The notes under the pieces: model-generated | Databases searched by the model: none | Told to the model about the DNA's origin: nothing | What the model saw: the letters and a program-made list of their open reading frames with translations, nothing else | Shown: one piece after another, positions 46,983 to 56,728 of the stretch | Layout: each line of letters begins with the position of its first letter | Position numbering within the stretch: position 1 is the stretch's first letter | Made by a program: the position numbers and the translations under genes | Source: Streptomyces spongiicola | GTDB taxonomy: Bacteria; Actinomycetota; Actinomycetes; Streptomycetales; Streptomycetaceae | Assembly (NCBI RefSeq): GCF_003122365.1 | Contig: NZ_CP029254.1 | Span: forward strand, 4,179,501-4,243,500 | Direction: 5' to 3' | DNA: 64,000 nt

Positions 46983-47341
46983 TGCATCTCGTCTATCCGG
47001 CGGTGCTCTCCGTCCTCCTCTTCTGCACCGGGCTGTACGGGGTGCTCGCGCGCCGCAACGCGATCCTGGTCCTGATGTCGGTCGAACTCATGCTCAACGC
47101 CGTCAACCTCAACCTCGTCGCCTTCGACGTGTGGCTGCGCGACGCGCTGCACAGCGGCCAGGCCCTGACCCTGTTCACCATCGCCATCGCCGCCGCGGAG
47201 ATCGGTATCGGCCTGGCGATCGTCCTGATGGTGTACCGCAACCGCGGCACCTCGGACATCGACAAGCTCCGCGACACCGCCGAGGGCCGTGAACCGGCCG
47301 GCGGCCCCGCGGCGGCGGAGAAGGCCGAGGCCACCGCGTGA
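46982..47341 (+). CDS. nuoK2: NuoK paralogue
   Basis: 119 residues, three helices, with membrane glutamates in SVELMLNAVNLN and AAAEIGIGLAIVL. The ATG shares a base with the nuoJ2 stop (TGATG). Confidence 0.94.
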   Translation: MHLVYPAVLSVLLFCTGLYGVLARRNAILVLMSVELMLNAVNLNLVAFDVWLRDALHSGQALTLFTIAIAAAEIGIGLAIVLMVYRNRGTSDIDKLRDTAEGREPAGGPAAAEKAEATA

Positions 47342-49374
47342 ACACGACGACCCTCGCCGTTCTCGTCCCCCTCCTTCCCCTCCTCGGCGCCGCCGCCGGC
47401 CTGCTCCTCGGCCGCACCTCGCCCGGATTCACCCGGCCCCTGGCCGTGCTCCCCACGCTGGCCGCCGCCGTGCTCGCCGTACTGGTCGCCGTACGCCAGG
47501 GCGGCGGACGGCCGATCAGCGCGTCCACCGAGCTGACCCCCACCGGGTCGGTGCCCGTCGAACTGGCCCTCTACCTCGACGGCTTCGCCGTCCTGGTCGC
47601 GGTCCTGGTCGGTGTCATCGCCTCCTGCGTGCAGATCTACTCGACGGCCTATCTGCGCGACGACCCGCGTTACCCCTCCTACGCGGCCCTTGTCTCGCTG
47701 TTCACCTCCGCGATGCTGCTCGTCGTCTACTCGGGTGACCTGATGGTGCTGCTGGTCGGCTGGGAGGTCATGGGCATCTGCTCGTACTTCCTGGTCGGCC
47801 ACTACTGGGAGACGCCGGAGGCACGGGCGGCCTCCCTGAAGGCGTTCCTGGTCACCAAGCTCGGTGACGTGCCCTTCCTCTTCGGTCTGTTCGCGCTGGC
47901 CGTGGACGCCGGAACGTTCCGCATCACCGGAATCCTCGGCGCCGTCGCGGCGGGGGCGATCGAGCACCCGACCCTGGTGGCGCTGCTGCTGCTCGCCGGT
48001 GTCGCGGGCAAGTCCGCCCAGTTCCCGCTGCACACCTGGCTCCCCGACGCCATGGCCGGCCCCACACCGGTCTCCGCGCTGATCCACGCCGCGACGATGG
48101 TCGCCGCGGGCGTCTACTTCGTCGCCCGGCTCCTCCCCGTCTTCGCCGCGTCCGCCGCGGCGCTGACCGTCCTCGCCGTGCTGGCGGCGATCACCATGGC
48201 GGGCGCCGCCCTCGCCGCCCTCGCCCAGGACGACATCAAGCGGGTCCTCGCCTACTCGACGATCAGCCAGCTCGGCTATATGTCGGGTGCGCTGGCCGTG
48301 GGGGACCGCGGCGCCGCCCTCTTCCACCTCCTGTCGCACGGTGCGTTCAAGGCACTCCTCTTCCTCGCGGCCGGTGTGGTCATCCATGCCGCAGGCACCA
48401 ACTCGCTCGCCGCGATGTCCCGGATGAGCGGCCTGGCCCGGCGGATCCCCGACGCCTACTGGACGATGACCATCGCCCTGCTGGCGCTCGTCGCCATCCC
48501 TCCCTTCGCCGGCTTCTTCTCCAAGGAGGCCGTGCTCGTGGCAGCCGAGCGGACCGCGCTCGGGGAGTCCGCCGCCCCGGTCGCGGCGGGCTGGGCCGTG
48601 CTGGTCTCCGGTCTGCTCACCGCCCTCCTCACCGCCGCGTACGCCACCCGCCTGTGGCTGCTGGCCTTCCGCGGCCGGGGCGCCGAGGCCCCCGACCACG
48701 GTCGGCAGCCCGCGGCGATGACCGCGGTCCTCTGGGTGCTGGCCGCACCGTCGCTCGCCTTCGGTCTGACCGCGGGCTTCATCGACGACTGGTTCGACGG
48801 CAGGCCGCTGCAGCCGACCCTCACCACCGCGGTACTGGGCACGGGAGTCGCCCTCGTCGGCGGGCTCGTCACCTACGCCACCTGGCGGCATGCGACGGCC
48901 CTGGCCGCACGTGTCCCGATCGGCGACGTCGCCGCCCGCCCCGAGGCCGGGCCCCCGGTCTCCGAAGCCCCGGTCTCCGAAGCCCCGGTCTCCGAAGCCG
49001 CCGTCTCCGAACCCCCCGAGGCGGTCACCAGCCGTGAACCCGTGTACCGGGACATCGCCGCCGCAACCGACCCGGCCGACCCCGGCCGGCTGCTGCTCGG
49101 CCCGCTGCACCGGCCCGCCGCGGCGGGCTTCCACCTCGACGCCGTCTACCGCGCCCTGTTCGTACGCCCCGTCACGGCCGGCGCCCAACTGGTCGGGTTC
49201 CTCGACCGGGAGGTCGTCGACACCTATGTGCGCGGCGCGGGAACCGGCACCAACTGGCTCGGGTGGCTCGTCCGCCAGGCCCAGACCGGAAACGTGCAGA
49301 CCTATCTCAGCGCACTGCTGGCCGGCTCCGTCGTCCTGGCGATCGCCGTCGTACTCGTCGCCGCGGGAGTGTGA
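47338..49374 (+). CDS. nuoL2: NuoL paralogue
   Basis: 678-residue antiporter-like subunit with VGWEVMGICSYFLVGHYWE, GKSAQFPLHTWLPDAMAGPTPVSALIHAATMV and STISQLGYMSGAL. A short insert near residue 540 repeats SEAPV three times (SEAPVSEAPVSEAAVSEPP), encoded by a 15-bp DNA repeat. Translationally coupled to nuoK2. Confidence 0.93.
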   Translation: MNTTTLAVLVPLLPLLGAAAGLLLGRTSPGFTRPLAVLPTLAAAVLAVLVAVRQGGGRPISASTELTPTGSVPVELALYLDGFAVLVAVLVGVIASCVQIYSTAYLRDDPRYPSYAALVSLFTSAMLLVVYSGDLMVLLVGWEVMGICSYFLVGHYWETPEARAASLKAFLVTKLGDVPFLFGLFALAVDAGTFRITGILGAVAAGAIEHPTLVALLLLAGVAGKSAQFPLHTWLPDAMAGPTPVSALIHAATMVAAGVYFVARLLPVFAASAAALTVLAVLAAITMAGAALAALAQDDIKRVLAYSTISQLGYMSGALAVGDRGAALFHLLSHGAFKALLFLAAGVVIHAAGTNSLAAMSRMSGLARRIPDAYWTMTIALLALVAIPPFAGFFSKEAVLVAAERTALGESAAPVAAGWAVLVSGLLTALLTAAYATRLWLLAFRGRGAEAPDHGRQPAAMTAVLWVLAAPSLAFGLTAGFIDDWFDGRPLQPTLTTAVLGTGVALVGGLVTYATWRHATALAARVPIGDVAARPEAGPPVSEAPVSEAPVSEAAVSEPPEAVTSREPVYRDIAAATDPADPGRLLLGPLHRPAAAGFHLDAVYRALFVRPVTAGAQLVGFLDREVVDTYVRGAGTGTNWLGWLVRQAQTGNVQTYLSALLAGSVVLAIAVVLVAAGV

Positions 49375-49377
49375 GCC

Positions 49378-50955
49378 GTGCTCGATATCAGTGAGTCCGT
49401 GATGCGGTTCCTTCTCGCGTTCATCGTGGTCGGCCCGCTCATCGGCGCCGCAGCGGCCCTCCTGCCGGCCCCGCCGGGACTGAAGGGGAAGTCACCCGGC
49501 CAGGCCGTACTGCGGCACGGTGTGACCGTCACCGGCGTGGTCCTCGCCGCGACGATGGTCCTCGCGCTGGGCTTCGACCACGACCAGCCGTCGAAGATGC
49601 AGGCCACGACGGACATCAGCTGGATCCCCGCGCTGGACGTGCGGATCCACCTCGGCACCGACGGCATTTCCCTCCCCCTCCTCGTCCTGACCGCGCTGCT
49701 GACCTTCCTCTGCGCGCTGTACAGCTACTTCAAGATGCCCGAGGGCCCGTCCCCCAAGGCGTTCGTCGCGCTGATCCTCGTGCTCGAGTCCGGCACCCTC
49801 GCCACCTTCGCCGTCCTCGACCTGCTGCTGTTCTTCCTCGCCTTCGAGACGGTCCTCATCCCGATGTACTTCCTCATCGCCCGCTGGGGCGGCGCCGGCC
49901 GGCGCCCCGCGGCCTGGAAGTTCATCCTCTTCACGCTGCTCGGTTCGGTCGTCATGCTGCTCGGCCTGCTCCTCGTGGGACTGCAGGCCGGCACCTTCGA
50001 CATGCTGGCACTCGCCACTGACAACGGCCGCGGCCTCAGCCTCTCCCTGCAGGTCGCCGCCGTCCTCGCGATCGGGATCGGCCTCGCCGTGAAGACCCCG
50101 ATGTGGCCGCTGCACAGCTGGCTGCCCGACGCCCACACCGCCGCACCGACGGTCGGCTCGGTCCTGCTCGCCGGGGTGCTGCTGAAGATGGGCACCTACG
50201 GCTTCGTCCGGATCCTCCTGCCGATCGCGCCCGACGGCATGCTGGTCCTCGCCCCGTACCTCGCCGCCTTCGCCGTCGTCGGCGTCGTCTACGGGTCCCT
50301 CGCCTGCCTCGCACTCGCCCGGCCCGGCTCCAGGGGCGACCTGAAGCGCCTGATCGCGTACTCCTCCGTCGGCCACATGGGCTTCGTGCTCCTGGGCATC
50401 GCGACCATGACCCCGACCGGCGTCAACGGCGCGCTCTTCGCCAACATCGCCCACGGACTCATCACCGGTCTGCTGTTCTTCCTGGCCGGCGCCGTCAAGG
50501 ACCGCTACGGGACCGCCGACCTCGACACCCTCGCCGGCGCCACCGGCGCCGCGCTGTACGGCCGCGCGCCCCGCCTCGGCGGCCTGCTGGCCTTCGCGGC
50601 CGTGGCCTCGCTGGGCCTGCCCGGCCTGGCCGGGTTCTGGGGCGAGATGCTCGCCCTCTTCGGCGCCTTCGATCCCGCCGACGGCCTCAGCCGTCCCGCC
50701 TTCCTCACCTTCATGGCGATCGGCGGCCTCGGCACCCTCCTCACCGCCGCGTACCTGCTCGTCGTCGTGCGCCGGGTCTGCATGGGCGGCGCCCGGCCCG
50801 CCGGAGAGGCGCGGCTCGCCGACGTGCGCGGCTACGAGTTCGCCGCCTGGACGCCGCTCGTCGCCCTCACCGTCCTCGCCGGGCTCTGGCCCGCGGTCCT
50901 CCTCGGCCTCACCGACCCGGCCGTGCAGAAGCTCCTCTCTGGAGGAAAGGCATGA
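49378..50955 (+). CDS. nuoM2: NuoM paralogue
   Basis: 525-residue antiporter-like subunit with FFLAFETVLIPMYFLIARWGG, KTPMWPLHSWLPDAHTAAPTVGSVLLAG and YSSVGHMGFVLLG. The key membrane glutamate and lysine are present. The GTG starts 3 bp after nuoL2. Confidence 0.93.
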   Translation: MLDISESVMRFLLAFIVVGPLIGAAAALLPAPPGLKGKSPGQAVLRHGVTVTGVVLAATMVLALGFDHDQPSKMQATTDISWIPALDVRIHLGTDGISLPLLVLTALLTFLCALYSYFKMPEGPSPKAFVALILVLESGTLATFAVLDLLLFFLAFETVLIPMYFLIARWGGAGRRPAAWKFILFTLLGSVVMLLGLLLVGLQAGTFDMLALATDNGRGLSLSLQVAAVLAIGIGLAVKTPMWPLHSWLPDAHTAAPTVGSVLLAGVLLKMGTYGFVRILLPIAPDGMLVLAPYLAAFAVVGVVYGSLACLALARPGSRGDLKRLIAYSSVGHMGFVLLGIATMTPTGVNGALFANIAHGLITGLLFFLAGAVKDRYGTADLDTLAGATGAALYGRAPRLGGLLAFAAVASLGLPGLAGFWGEMLALFGAFDPADGLSRPAFLTFMAIGGLGTLLTAAYLLVVVRRVCMGGARPAGEARLADVRGYEFAAWTPLVALTVLAGLWPAVLLGLTDPAVQKLLSGGKA

Positions 50956-52526
50956 CCCTGGCCGTCGCACCGCAGGCGCCCGCCGCGCCCGCCGCCCAGC
51001 CCGCCGCCGAGTCCGTGGTGCAGTCCGTGGTGCAGTCCGTCGACTGGCTCGCGATCGCCCCGCCCACCATCACCGCGGTGGCCGCCCTGCTCATCCTGGT
51101 CGCCGACCTCTTCGTCGCCGGGCGGAAGAAGGCGCTGCTGGGCTACGCGGCCATCGCCTCCCTCGCCGTCGCCATGCTCTCGCTGGTGCCGCTGCACACG
51201 GCCGACCGTGCCACGTTCTGCCTGACCACCGCCCCCGAGGTGTGCAGCTACACGGTGGACCGGTTCACCCTCGTCATCCAGTTCCTGGTGCTGGGCGGGG
51301 CGCTGGTCACCGCGCTGCTCTCGGTCACCGAGACCCGGAGGCGGCTGCCCGCCGGGGAGTACTGGTTCCTGCTGCTGTCCTCGGCGGCCGGAGCGGCCCT
51401 GCTGCCCGCCGCGCGGGACCTGGCCACCCTCGTCGTCGCCCTCGAGGTAGCCTCGCTGCCCGCGTTCGCGCTGGTCGGCCTGCGCCGAGGCGACCGGATG
51501 TCCAGCGAGGCGGCGCTCAAGTTCTTCCTGTCCTCGGTCACGGCCACCGCCGTGATGCTGCTGGGCGTCAGCTTCGTCTACGCGGCGACGGGGAGCCTGC
51601 ACCTGACCCGGATCGCGGCCCGGATGGACGACGTCCCCGGCCCGCTGGACACGCTGGCCGCGACCGGTGTGGCGCTCACCCTGGTCGGCTTCGCCTTCAA
51701 GACGGCGGCCGTGCCGTTCCACTTCTGGGTGCCCGACACCTATGTCGGCGCGCCGCTGCCCGTCGCCGCCTACCTCTCCGTCATCGGCAAGGCCGTCGGC
51801 TTCTCCGGGCTGATCCTGGTGACGGTCATCGCCTTCCCCGCCCACGCCGACGTGTGGGGCCCGGTCGTCGCCGTGCTGGCGGCCCTGACCATGACCGCGG
51901 GCAACGTCGCCGCGGTACGCCAGTCGCCCACCCGCGCGCACAGCGCCGTACGGCTGCTGGCCTGGTCCTCCGTGGGGCAGGCGGGCTACATCCTGGTCCC
52001 GGTCGCCGCCGCCGCCCGGTCGGGGGACGTACCGATCGGCGCCACCGTCGCGTACGCCCTGATGTACGCCGTCGTGAACCTCGGGGCCTTCGCCGTGGTC
52101 GCCCTGGTCGCCCGTACGAAGCCGCTGAACCGGATCGCGGACTACCGCGGCCTGTACGCGACGCGCCCCGCGGCCGCCCTGGCGCTGGGCTTCTTCCTGC
52201 TCTGCCTGGCCGGCCTGCCGCCCGGCGTCATCGGTCTCTTCGCCAAGGTCGCCGTGTTCTCGACCGCGGTCGACGCCGGCCTCGGCTGGCTCGCCGTCGT
52301 CATGGCCGTCAACGTCGTGATCGCGCTCTACTACTACCTGCAGTGGACCGCGCTGCTCTTCCGGGCGCCGGAGGAGGCGCCCGCGCCCGCACCGGAGGGC
52401 CCGCCGGCCCGGCGCCGCGGCCCCGCACTGGTCACCACCGCCATCGCCCTCACCGCCGCCGCGGGCGTCGTACTGTCCGGCTGGCCGCAACTGGTGCTCC
52501 GCTTCGCGGCCGTCGACCTCTTCTGA
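50952..52526 (+). CDS. nuoN2: NuoN paralogue
   Basis: 524-residue antiporter-like subunit with VALEVASLPAFALVGLRRGD, FKTAAVPFHFWVPDTYVGAPLPVAAYLSVIGKA and LAWSSVGQAGYIL. The ATG overlaps the nuoM2 stop. It is the last gene of the second operon; a hairpin follows at 52539. Confidence 0.93.
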   Translation: MTLAVAPQAPAAPAAQPAAESVVQSVVQSVDWLAIAPPTITAVAALLILVADLFVAGRKKALLGYAAIASLAVAMLSLVPLHTADRATFCLTTAPEVCSYTVDRFTLVIQFLVLGGALVTALLSVTETRRRLPAGEYWFLLLSSAAGAALLPAARDLATLVVALEVASLPAFALVGLRRGDRMSSEAALKFFLSSVTATAVMLLGVSFVYAATGSLHLTRIAARMDDVPGPLDTLAATGVALTLVGFAFKTAAVPFHFWVPDTYVGAPLPVAAYLSVIGKAVGFSGLILVTVIAFPAHADVWGPVVAVLAALTMTAGNVAAVRQSPTRAHSAVRLLAWSSVGQAGYILVPVAAAARSGDVPIGATVAYALMYAVVNLGAFAVVALVARTKPLNRIADYRGLYATRPAAALALGFFLLCLAGLPPGVIGLFAKVAVFSTAVDAGLGWLAVVMAVNVVIALYYYLQWTALLFRAPEEAPAPAPEGPPARRRGPALVTTAIALTAAAGVVLSGWPQLVLRFAAVDLF

Positions 52527-52538
52527 CCCGCCGGCGAG

Positions 52539-52565
52539 GGGAGCGGGCGGGCCCCTGCCCCGCTC
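52539..52565 (+). terminator. Terminator of the second nuo operon
   Basis: GGAGCGGG / CCCGCTCC, an 8-bp stem with an 11-nt loop, 12 nt after the nuoN2 stop, followed by a C-rich low-complexity tract. Confidence 0.6.
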
Positions 52566-52778
52566 CGCCCCCGCCCTGCCCTGCCCCGCTCCGCCCTGCC
52601 CCGCCCTGCCCTGCCGGGGCCGGCCCCGGCCGGGACCCGCCCGAGTCCGCGGAGGCCCCGTCGCCGGTCAGGCGGAACCGGCGGTTCGACAAGCGGCGCC
52701 CCGAGCGGGCACGGTGGTGACCGCGCACGGACGGCAGCAGGGCCGACACGGCGGCAGCGACGGCAAAGGAGTACCGCT

Positions 52779-53237
52779 GTGCTGAGCGGGTTCAAGGACT
52801 TCATCCTCCGCGGGAACGTGATCTCCCTGGCGATCGGTCTCGCGGTCGGATCCGCCTTCACGGCGGTCGTCACGGGATTCAGCAACGCCTTCATCACCCC
52901 GCTGGTCGGCGTGGCCACGCAGGGCGCCGGCGACTTCAGCAAGGCGGTCTTCACCGTCCAGGGGGTGAAGTTCCCCTACGGGCTCTTCGTCAGCGCCGCC
53001 ATCGCCTTCCTCATCACCGCGGCGGTCCTCTACTTCTTCGTCGTCGTCCCGATGCTGAAGGTGCAGAACCGCTTCGCCAAGGAGGAGCCGGTCGGGATCA
53101 AGGCCGCCGTGCGCGACTGCCCGCGCTGCTACACGGAGATCCCCGCGATCGCCAGCCGCTGCGCGCACTGCACCAGCGATGTGCAGCCGCTCCCCGAGGC
53201 ACTCGAGAAGGCCGGGCTGCTCCCCTCGCAGCGCTGA
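52779..53237 (+). CDS. mscL: Large-conductance mechanosensitive channel MscL with a C-terminal zinc ribbon
   Basis: Pentameric membrane-tension valve protecting against hypo-osmotic shock. Two helices (about residues 13-45 and 67-95) flank an extracellular loop; the N-terminal GFKDFILRGNVISLAIGLAVGSAF is diagnostic. At 152 residues it is slightly long because a zinc-ribbon-like CPRCYTE...RCAHCTSDVQP (C114, C117, C128, C131) replaces the usual helical bundle. GTG with AAAGGAG upstream. Confidence 0.94.
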   Translation: MLSGFKDFILRGNVISLAIGLAVGSAFTAVVTGFSNAFITPLVGVATQGAGDFSKAVFTVQGVKFPYGLFVSAAIAFLITAAVLYFFVVVPMLKVQNRFAKEEPVGIKAAVRDCPRCYTEIPAIASRCAHCTSDVQPLPEALEKAGLLPSQR

Positions 53238-53268
53238 GCCGGCCGGGTCACCCGAACGGCCCAGCGGT

Positions 53269-53292
53269 GCCGCCGCCCACGCCCGCGGCGGC
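53269..53292 (+). terminator. Terminator after mscL
   Basis: GCCGCCGC / GCGGCGGC, an 8-bp perfect stem with an 8-nt loop. Confidence 0.6.
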
Positions 53293-53399
53293 GGGGGAAC
53301 CCGCGGCTCCCGCCTGGCGTTGACCAGTACGGGAGGGTCCACTGGAGAGCGGACCACGACCGCAGAGGTTCCCCTGCCGAGCCACTTGGAGGGCGTACC

Positions 53400-54263
53400 G
53401 TGCACCGCCGGCACAACGGACTGAGGACCGCCGTTCTCCTCGGAGGGCTGTCGGCCCTCATCATCGTCATCGGCAGTCTGTTCGGCCGTACCGGCCTGGT
53501 CGTCGCCGTGGTCGTCGCCCTCGGGACGAACGCCTACGCCTACTGGAACAGCGACAAGCTCGCGCTGCGGGCCATGCGCGCCCGCCCGGTGAGCGAGTTC
53601 GAGGCACCCGCGCTGTACCGGATCGTCCGCGAGCTCTCCACCCACGCCCGCCAGCCGATGCCCCGGCTGTACATCTCGCCGACCCAGGCGCCGAACGCCT
53701 TCGCCACGGGGCGCAATCCGCGCAACGCGGCCGTCTGCTGCACCGAGGGCATCCTGCGGATCCTCAACGAGCGCGAGCTGCGAGCCGTGCTCGGCCACGA
53801 GCTGAGCCACGTCTACAACCGCGACATCCTCATCTCGTCGGTGGCCGGCGCCCTCGCCTCAGTGATCATGTTCCTGGTGAACTTCGCCTGGCTGATTCCC
53901 ATAGGCCGCTCGGACGACGACGACGGTCCCGGGCTGCTCGGCCTGCTGCTGATCATGATCCTGGGTCCGCTCGCGGCGTCCGTCATCCAGCTCGCCATCA
54001 GCCGCTCCCGCGAGTTCGAGGCCGACGCGGACGGGGCCAGGCTCACCGGCGACCCGCTCGCCCTCGCGAGTGCCCTGCGTAAACTCGAGGAGGGCACCAG
54101 GCGGCTGCCGCTGCCGCCCGAGCCGAAGATCGAGACGGCGAGCCATATGATGATCGCCAATCCCTTCAGGCCGGGACAGGCCGTCACCAGGCTCTTCAGC
54201 ACCCACCCACCGATGGCCGAACGCATCGCCCGTCTCGAACAGATGGCAGGTCACCGCCCATGA
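53400..54263 (+). CDS. htpX: HtpX-like M48 membrane zinc metalloprotease
   Basis: Membrane-embedded endoprotease for quality control of membrane proteins. It has 287 residues with two N-terminal helices (about 12-45), the zinc motif LGHELSHVYNRD (H133, E134, H137) and the third ligand region SREFEADADGARLTGDP. Two further hydrophobic segments lie between. The GTG start is predicted from frame and family alignment; a TTGACC at 53320 could be a -35 box. yccF overlaps its end by 4 bp. Confidence 0.94.
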   Translation: MHRRHNGLRTAVLLGGLSALIIVIGSLFGRTGLVVAVVVALGTNAYAYWNSDKLALRAMRARPVSEFEAPALYRIVRELSTHARQPMPRLYISPTQAPNAFATGRNPRNAAVCCTEGILRILNERELRAVLGHELSHVYNRDILISSVAGALASVIMFLVNFAWLIPIGRSDDDDGPGLLGLLLIMILGPLAASVIQLAISRSREFEADADGARLTGDPLALASALRKLEEGTRRLPLPPEPKIETASHMMIANPFRPGQAVTRLFSTHPPMAERIARLEQMAGHRP

Positions 54264-54652
54264 AGACAGTCCTCAACGTCATCTGGCTCGTCCTGTGCGG
54301 ATTCTGGATGTTCCTCGGCTATCTGCTGGCCGGCGTGCTGCTCTGCATCACCGTCATCGGCATCCCCTTCGGCCTGGCGGCCTTCCGCATCGGCGTCTAC
54401 GCGCTGTGGCCCTTCGGTCAGACCGTGGTGGAGCGCCGGGACGCGGGCGCCCCGTCCTGCATCGGCAACGTGCTCTGGCTGGTCCTGGCCGGCTGGTGGC
54501 TGGCGCTCGGGCACATCGCCACGGGTATCGTCCTCTGCCTCACCATCATCGGCATCCCGCTGGGCATCGCGAACTTCAAGCTGATCCCCGTCTCGCTGCT
54601 GCCGCTCGGCAAGGAGATCGTGCCGAGCGACCAGCCGTTCGCCACGAGGTGA
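54260..54652 (+). CDS. YccF-domain inner-membrane protein
   Basis: 130 residues with two similar halves, each a helix pair: LAGVLLCITVIGIPFGLAAFRI and ATGIVLCLTIIGIPLGIANFKL. This internal repeat defines the YccF domain (DUF307). The function is unknown. It is translationally coupled to htpX, suggesting a shared envelope-maintenance role. Confidence 0.92.
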   Translation: MKTVLNVIWLVLCGFWMFLGYLLAGVLLCITVIGIPFGLAAFRIGVYALWPFGQTVVERRDAGAPSCIGNVLWLVLAGWWLALGHIATGIVLCLTIIGIPLGIANFKLIPVSLLPLGKEIVPSDQPFATR

Positions 54653-54709
54653 GGCGGATTCCAGGCGTCCTCTTCCCGGCGTCCCCGGCGTCCCCGCGAC
54701 CGAGGGGCG

Positions 54710-55954
54710 TCAGGACCGTCCCAGGCTGACCCTCGCCCGTACCGCGTACGCCGCCGCGCCCGCGGCCAGCACCGCCGAGCCCGCCACCACCGACGACAGC
54801 GGCAGTGCGAACGCCAGCACCAGGCAGCCCGCCAGCCCGGCGGCCGCCGGCACCCGCCCCCGGGAACCGAGCGTCCAGGCCGAGGCGTTGGCGACGGCGT
54901 AGTACACGAGCACACCGAACGACGAGAAGCCGATCGCGCCCCGCAGATCCGCCGTCGCCGCCACCACGGCCACCACCGACCCCACCGCGAGTTCCGCGTG
55001 GTGCGGGACCTTGAAGCGGGGGTGGACGGCGGCGAGCGCCCGAGGCAGACGGCCGTCCCTGGCCATCGCCAGCGTCGTCCGGGACACCCCGAGGATCAGC
55101 GCGAGCAGCGAGCCGAGCGCGGCCACCGCCGCCCCGGCCGTCACCACGGGGACCAGCCCCGCCGCCCCCGCCGCCCGTACCGCCTCGGCCAGCGGGGCCG
55201 CCGCCCGGCCGAGTCCTTCGGCGCCCAGCACGGAGACGACCGCACAGGCCACGGCCGCGTACACCGCCAGGGTGATCCCCAGGGCGAGCGGGATCGCGCG
55301 CGGGATCGTCCGGGCCGGATCCCGCACCTCCTCGCCGAGCGTGGCGATCCGCGCGTACCCGGCGAAGGCGAAGAACAGCAGTCCGGCCGCCTGCAGCACA
55401 CCCCCCGCGCCGCCGCCGGGGCCACCCGAGAGGAGCCGCCCGGAGTCCGCGGACGGCGAGGCGAGGGAGGCGACGACCACCGCCGCCAGTACCGCCAGCA
55501 CGACCGCGACGATCGCCCGGGTCAGCCAGGCGGACTTGCGGACGCCTCCGTAGTTCACGGCAGTCAGGGACACGACAGCGGCCACGGCGACGGCGTGCGC
55601 CTGCTCCGGCCACAGGTACGCACCCACCGTCAACGCCATCGCCGCGCACGAGGCGGTCTTGCCGACGACGAACGCCCAGCCCGCGAGATACCCCCAGAAC
55701 GGTCCGAGCCGCTCCCGCCCGTACACATACGTCCCGCCCGACGCCGGATAGCGGGCCGCGAGCCGGGCCGACGCCGTGGCGTTGCAGTACGCGACGACCG
55801 CGGCGAGCCCCAGGGCCAGGAGCAGCAGCGGCCCGGTGCCGGCCGCCGCGCCCGCGGGCGCCAGGGCGACGAACACCCCGGCGCCGACCATCGAGCCCAG
55901 ACCGATGACCACGGCGTCGAACACGCCCAGCGACCTGCGCAGTTCATGTGTCAT
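54710..55954 (-). CDS. APC-superfamily amino acid permease
   Basis: 414-residue transporter with 11-12 helices. The N-terminal GVFDAVVIGLGSMVGAGVFVALAP is the unwound-TM1 substrate motif of the superfamily; GYARIATLGEEVRDPARTIPRAIPLAL is the conserved loop between TM6 and TM7. Substrate unknown; relatives take up neutral or cationic amino acids. The ATG at 55954 lies 7 nt after a minus-strand TAGGGT, so translation may be leaderless. Confidence 0.92.
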   Translation of the reverse strand: MTHELRRSLGVFDAVVIGLGSMVGAGVFVALAPAGAAAGTGPLLLLALGLAAVVAYCNATASARLAARYPASGGTYVYGRERLGPFWGYLAGWAFVVGKTASCAAMALTVGAYLWPEQAHAVAVAAVVSLTAVNYGGVRKSAWLTRAIVAVVLAVLAAVVVASLASPSADSGRLLSGGPGGGAGGVLQAAGLLFFAFAGYARIATLGEEVRDPARTIPRAIPLALGITLAVYAAVACAVVSVLGAEGLGRAAAPLAEAVRAAGAAGLVPVVTAGAAVAALGSLLALILGVSRTTLAMARDGRLPRALAAVHPRFKVPHHAELAVGSVVAVVAATADLRGAIGFSSFGVLVYYAVANASAWTLGSRGRVPAAAGLAGCLVLAFALPLSSVVAGSAVLAAGAAAYAVRARVSLGRS

Positions 55955-55961
55955 ACGCCGC

Positions 55962-55967
55962 ACCCTA
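55962..55967 (-). promoter_or_regulatory. -10 box directly before the APC permease
   Basis: TAGGGT on the minus strand, 7 nt from the ATG, with no ribosome-binding site between, which suggests a leaderless transcript. Confidence 0.35.
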
Positions 55968-56069
55968 CGCACGGCCGCAACCGCACCGCCCACCCCGGTC
56001 GTCTGACATGGCAGCAGCGCGTTACGGGCAGGAGTCCGAGGACGCGTACAAGGAAAGGCAGGTCATGGC

Positions 56070-56339
56070 ATGGGCATCATCAGCTGGATCATTCTCGGGC
56101 TGCTCGCCGGGGTCGTCGCCAAGATCCTGCTGCCGGGCCGCGATCCGGGCGGGCTGATCGGCACCACTCTCATCGGAGTCGCCGGCGCCTTCGTCGGCGG
56201 CTGGATATCGTCCCGCTTCCTGGACCGGCCGATCACCCAGGACTTCTACGACGGTGCCACCTGGGTGTCCGCCATCGGCGGTGCACTCGTCCTGCTGATC
56301 GCGTACCGCATCCTCTTCGGCCACTCCAGGGCCCGCTAG
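56070..56339 (+). CDS. GlsB/YeaQ/YmgE-family (transglycosylase-associated) membrane protein
   Basis: 89-residue, three-helix protein of the Gly-rich family linked to stress responses. It starts GIISWIILGLLAGVVAKILLPGRDPGG and has the conserved LIGVAGAFVGGWI helix. No enzymatic role is known. The ATG at 56070 is preceded by AAAGGCAGG at a somewhat long spacing. Confidence 0.92.
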   Translation: MGIISWIILGLLAGVVAKILLPGRDPGGLIGTTLIGVAGAFVGGWISSRFLDRPITQDFYDGATWVSAIGGALVLLIAYRILFGHSRAR

Positions 56340-56728
56340 CGAGCGGGCCCGGCCCGCCGCGGACCCGGGGCCTCGGCCCTCCCGGCGCCCCGCTCCGGAA
56401 GCCTCGGTCTCCCGAAGCCTCGACCCGGCGCGGAGCCTCGACCCGGCCCGGGCGGGGCCAGGTCCAGCCGGCCGGCCGCGGCGCGGGACCGGCGCGGCCC
56501 CGGCGATGCCCGCCCGGACGGACCCGGGCACCCGTGGTACGCGGCCAGGCTCCGCCGAAGACGGACGGGTCCCCGGGCACCGGCTCCACCTCCGTGTACG
56601 GCCGGCCCCGGTTCCCGGAGTTACCCGAACCGATCCGCTCGCGGGAACACTCCCGCGCTCATGGCAGCGGTGCGCCTTCCGGTCCGCCCGCGCTCATACC
56701 AGCGGTGCGCCTTCCGGTCCGCACGTAC
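56340..56728. repeat. Convergent gap with a 35-bp direct repeat
   Basis: A unit containing CCGCGCTCAT and AGCGGTGCGCCTTCCGGTCC occurs at 56653-56687 and 56688-56722. Shorter GAAGCCTCG repeats lie near 56398-56450. No gene is seen. Confidence 0.65.
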
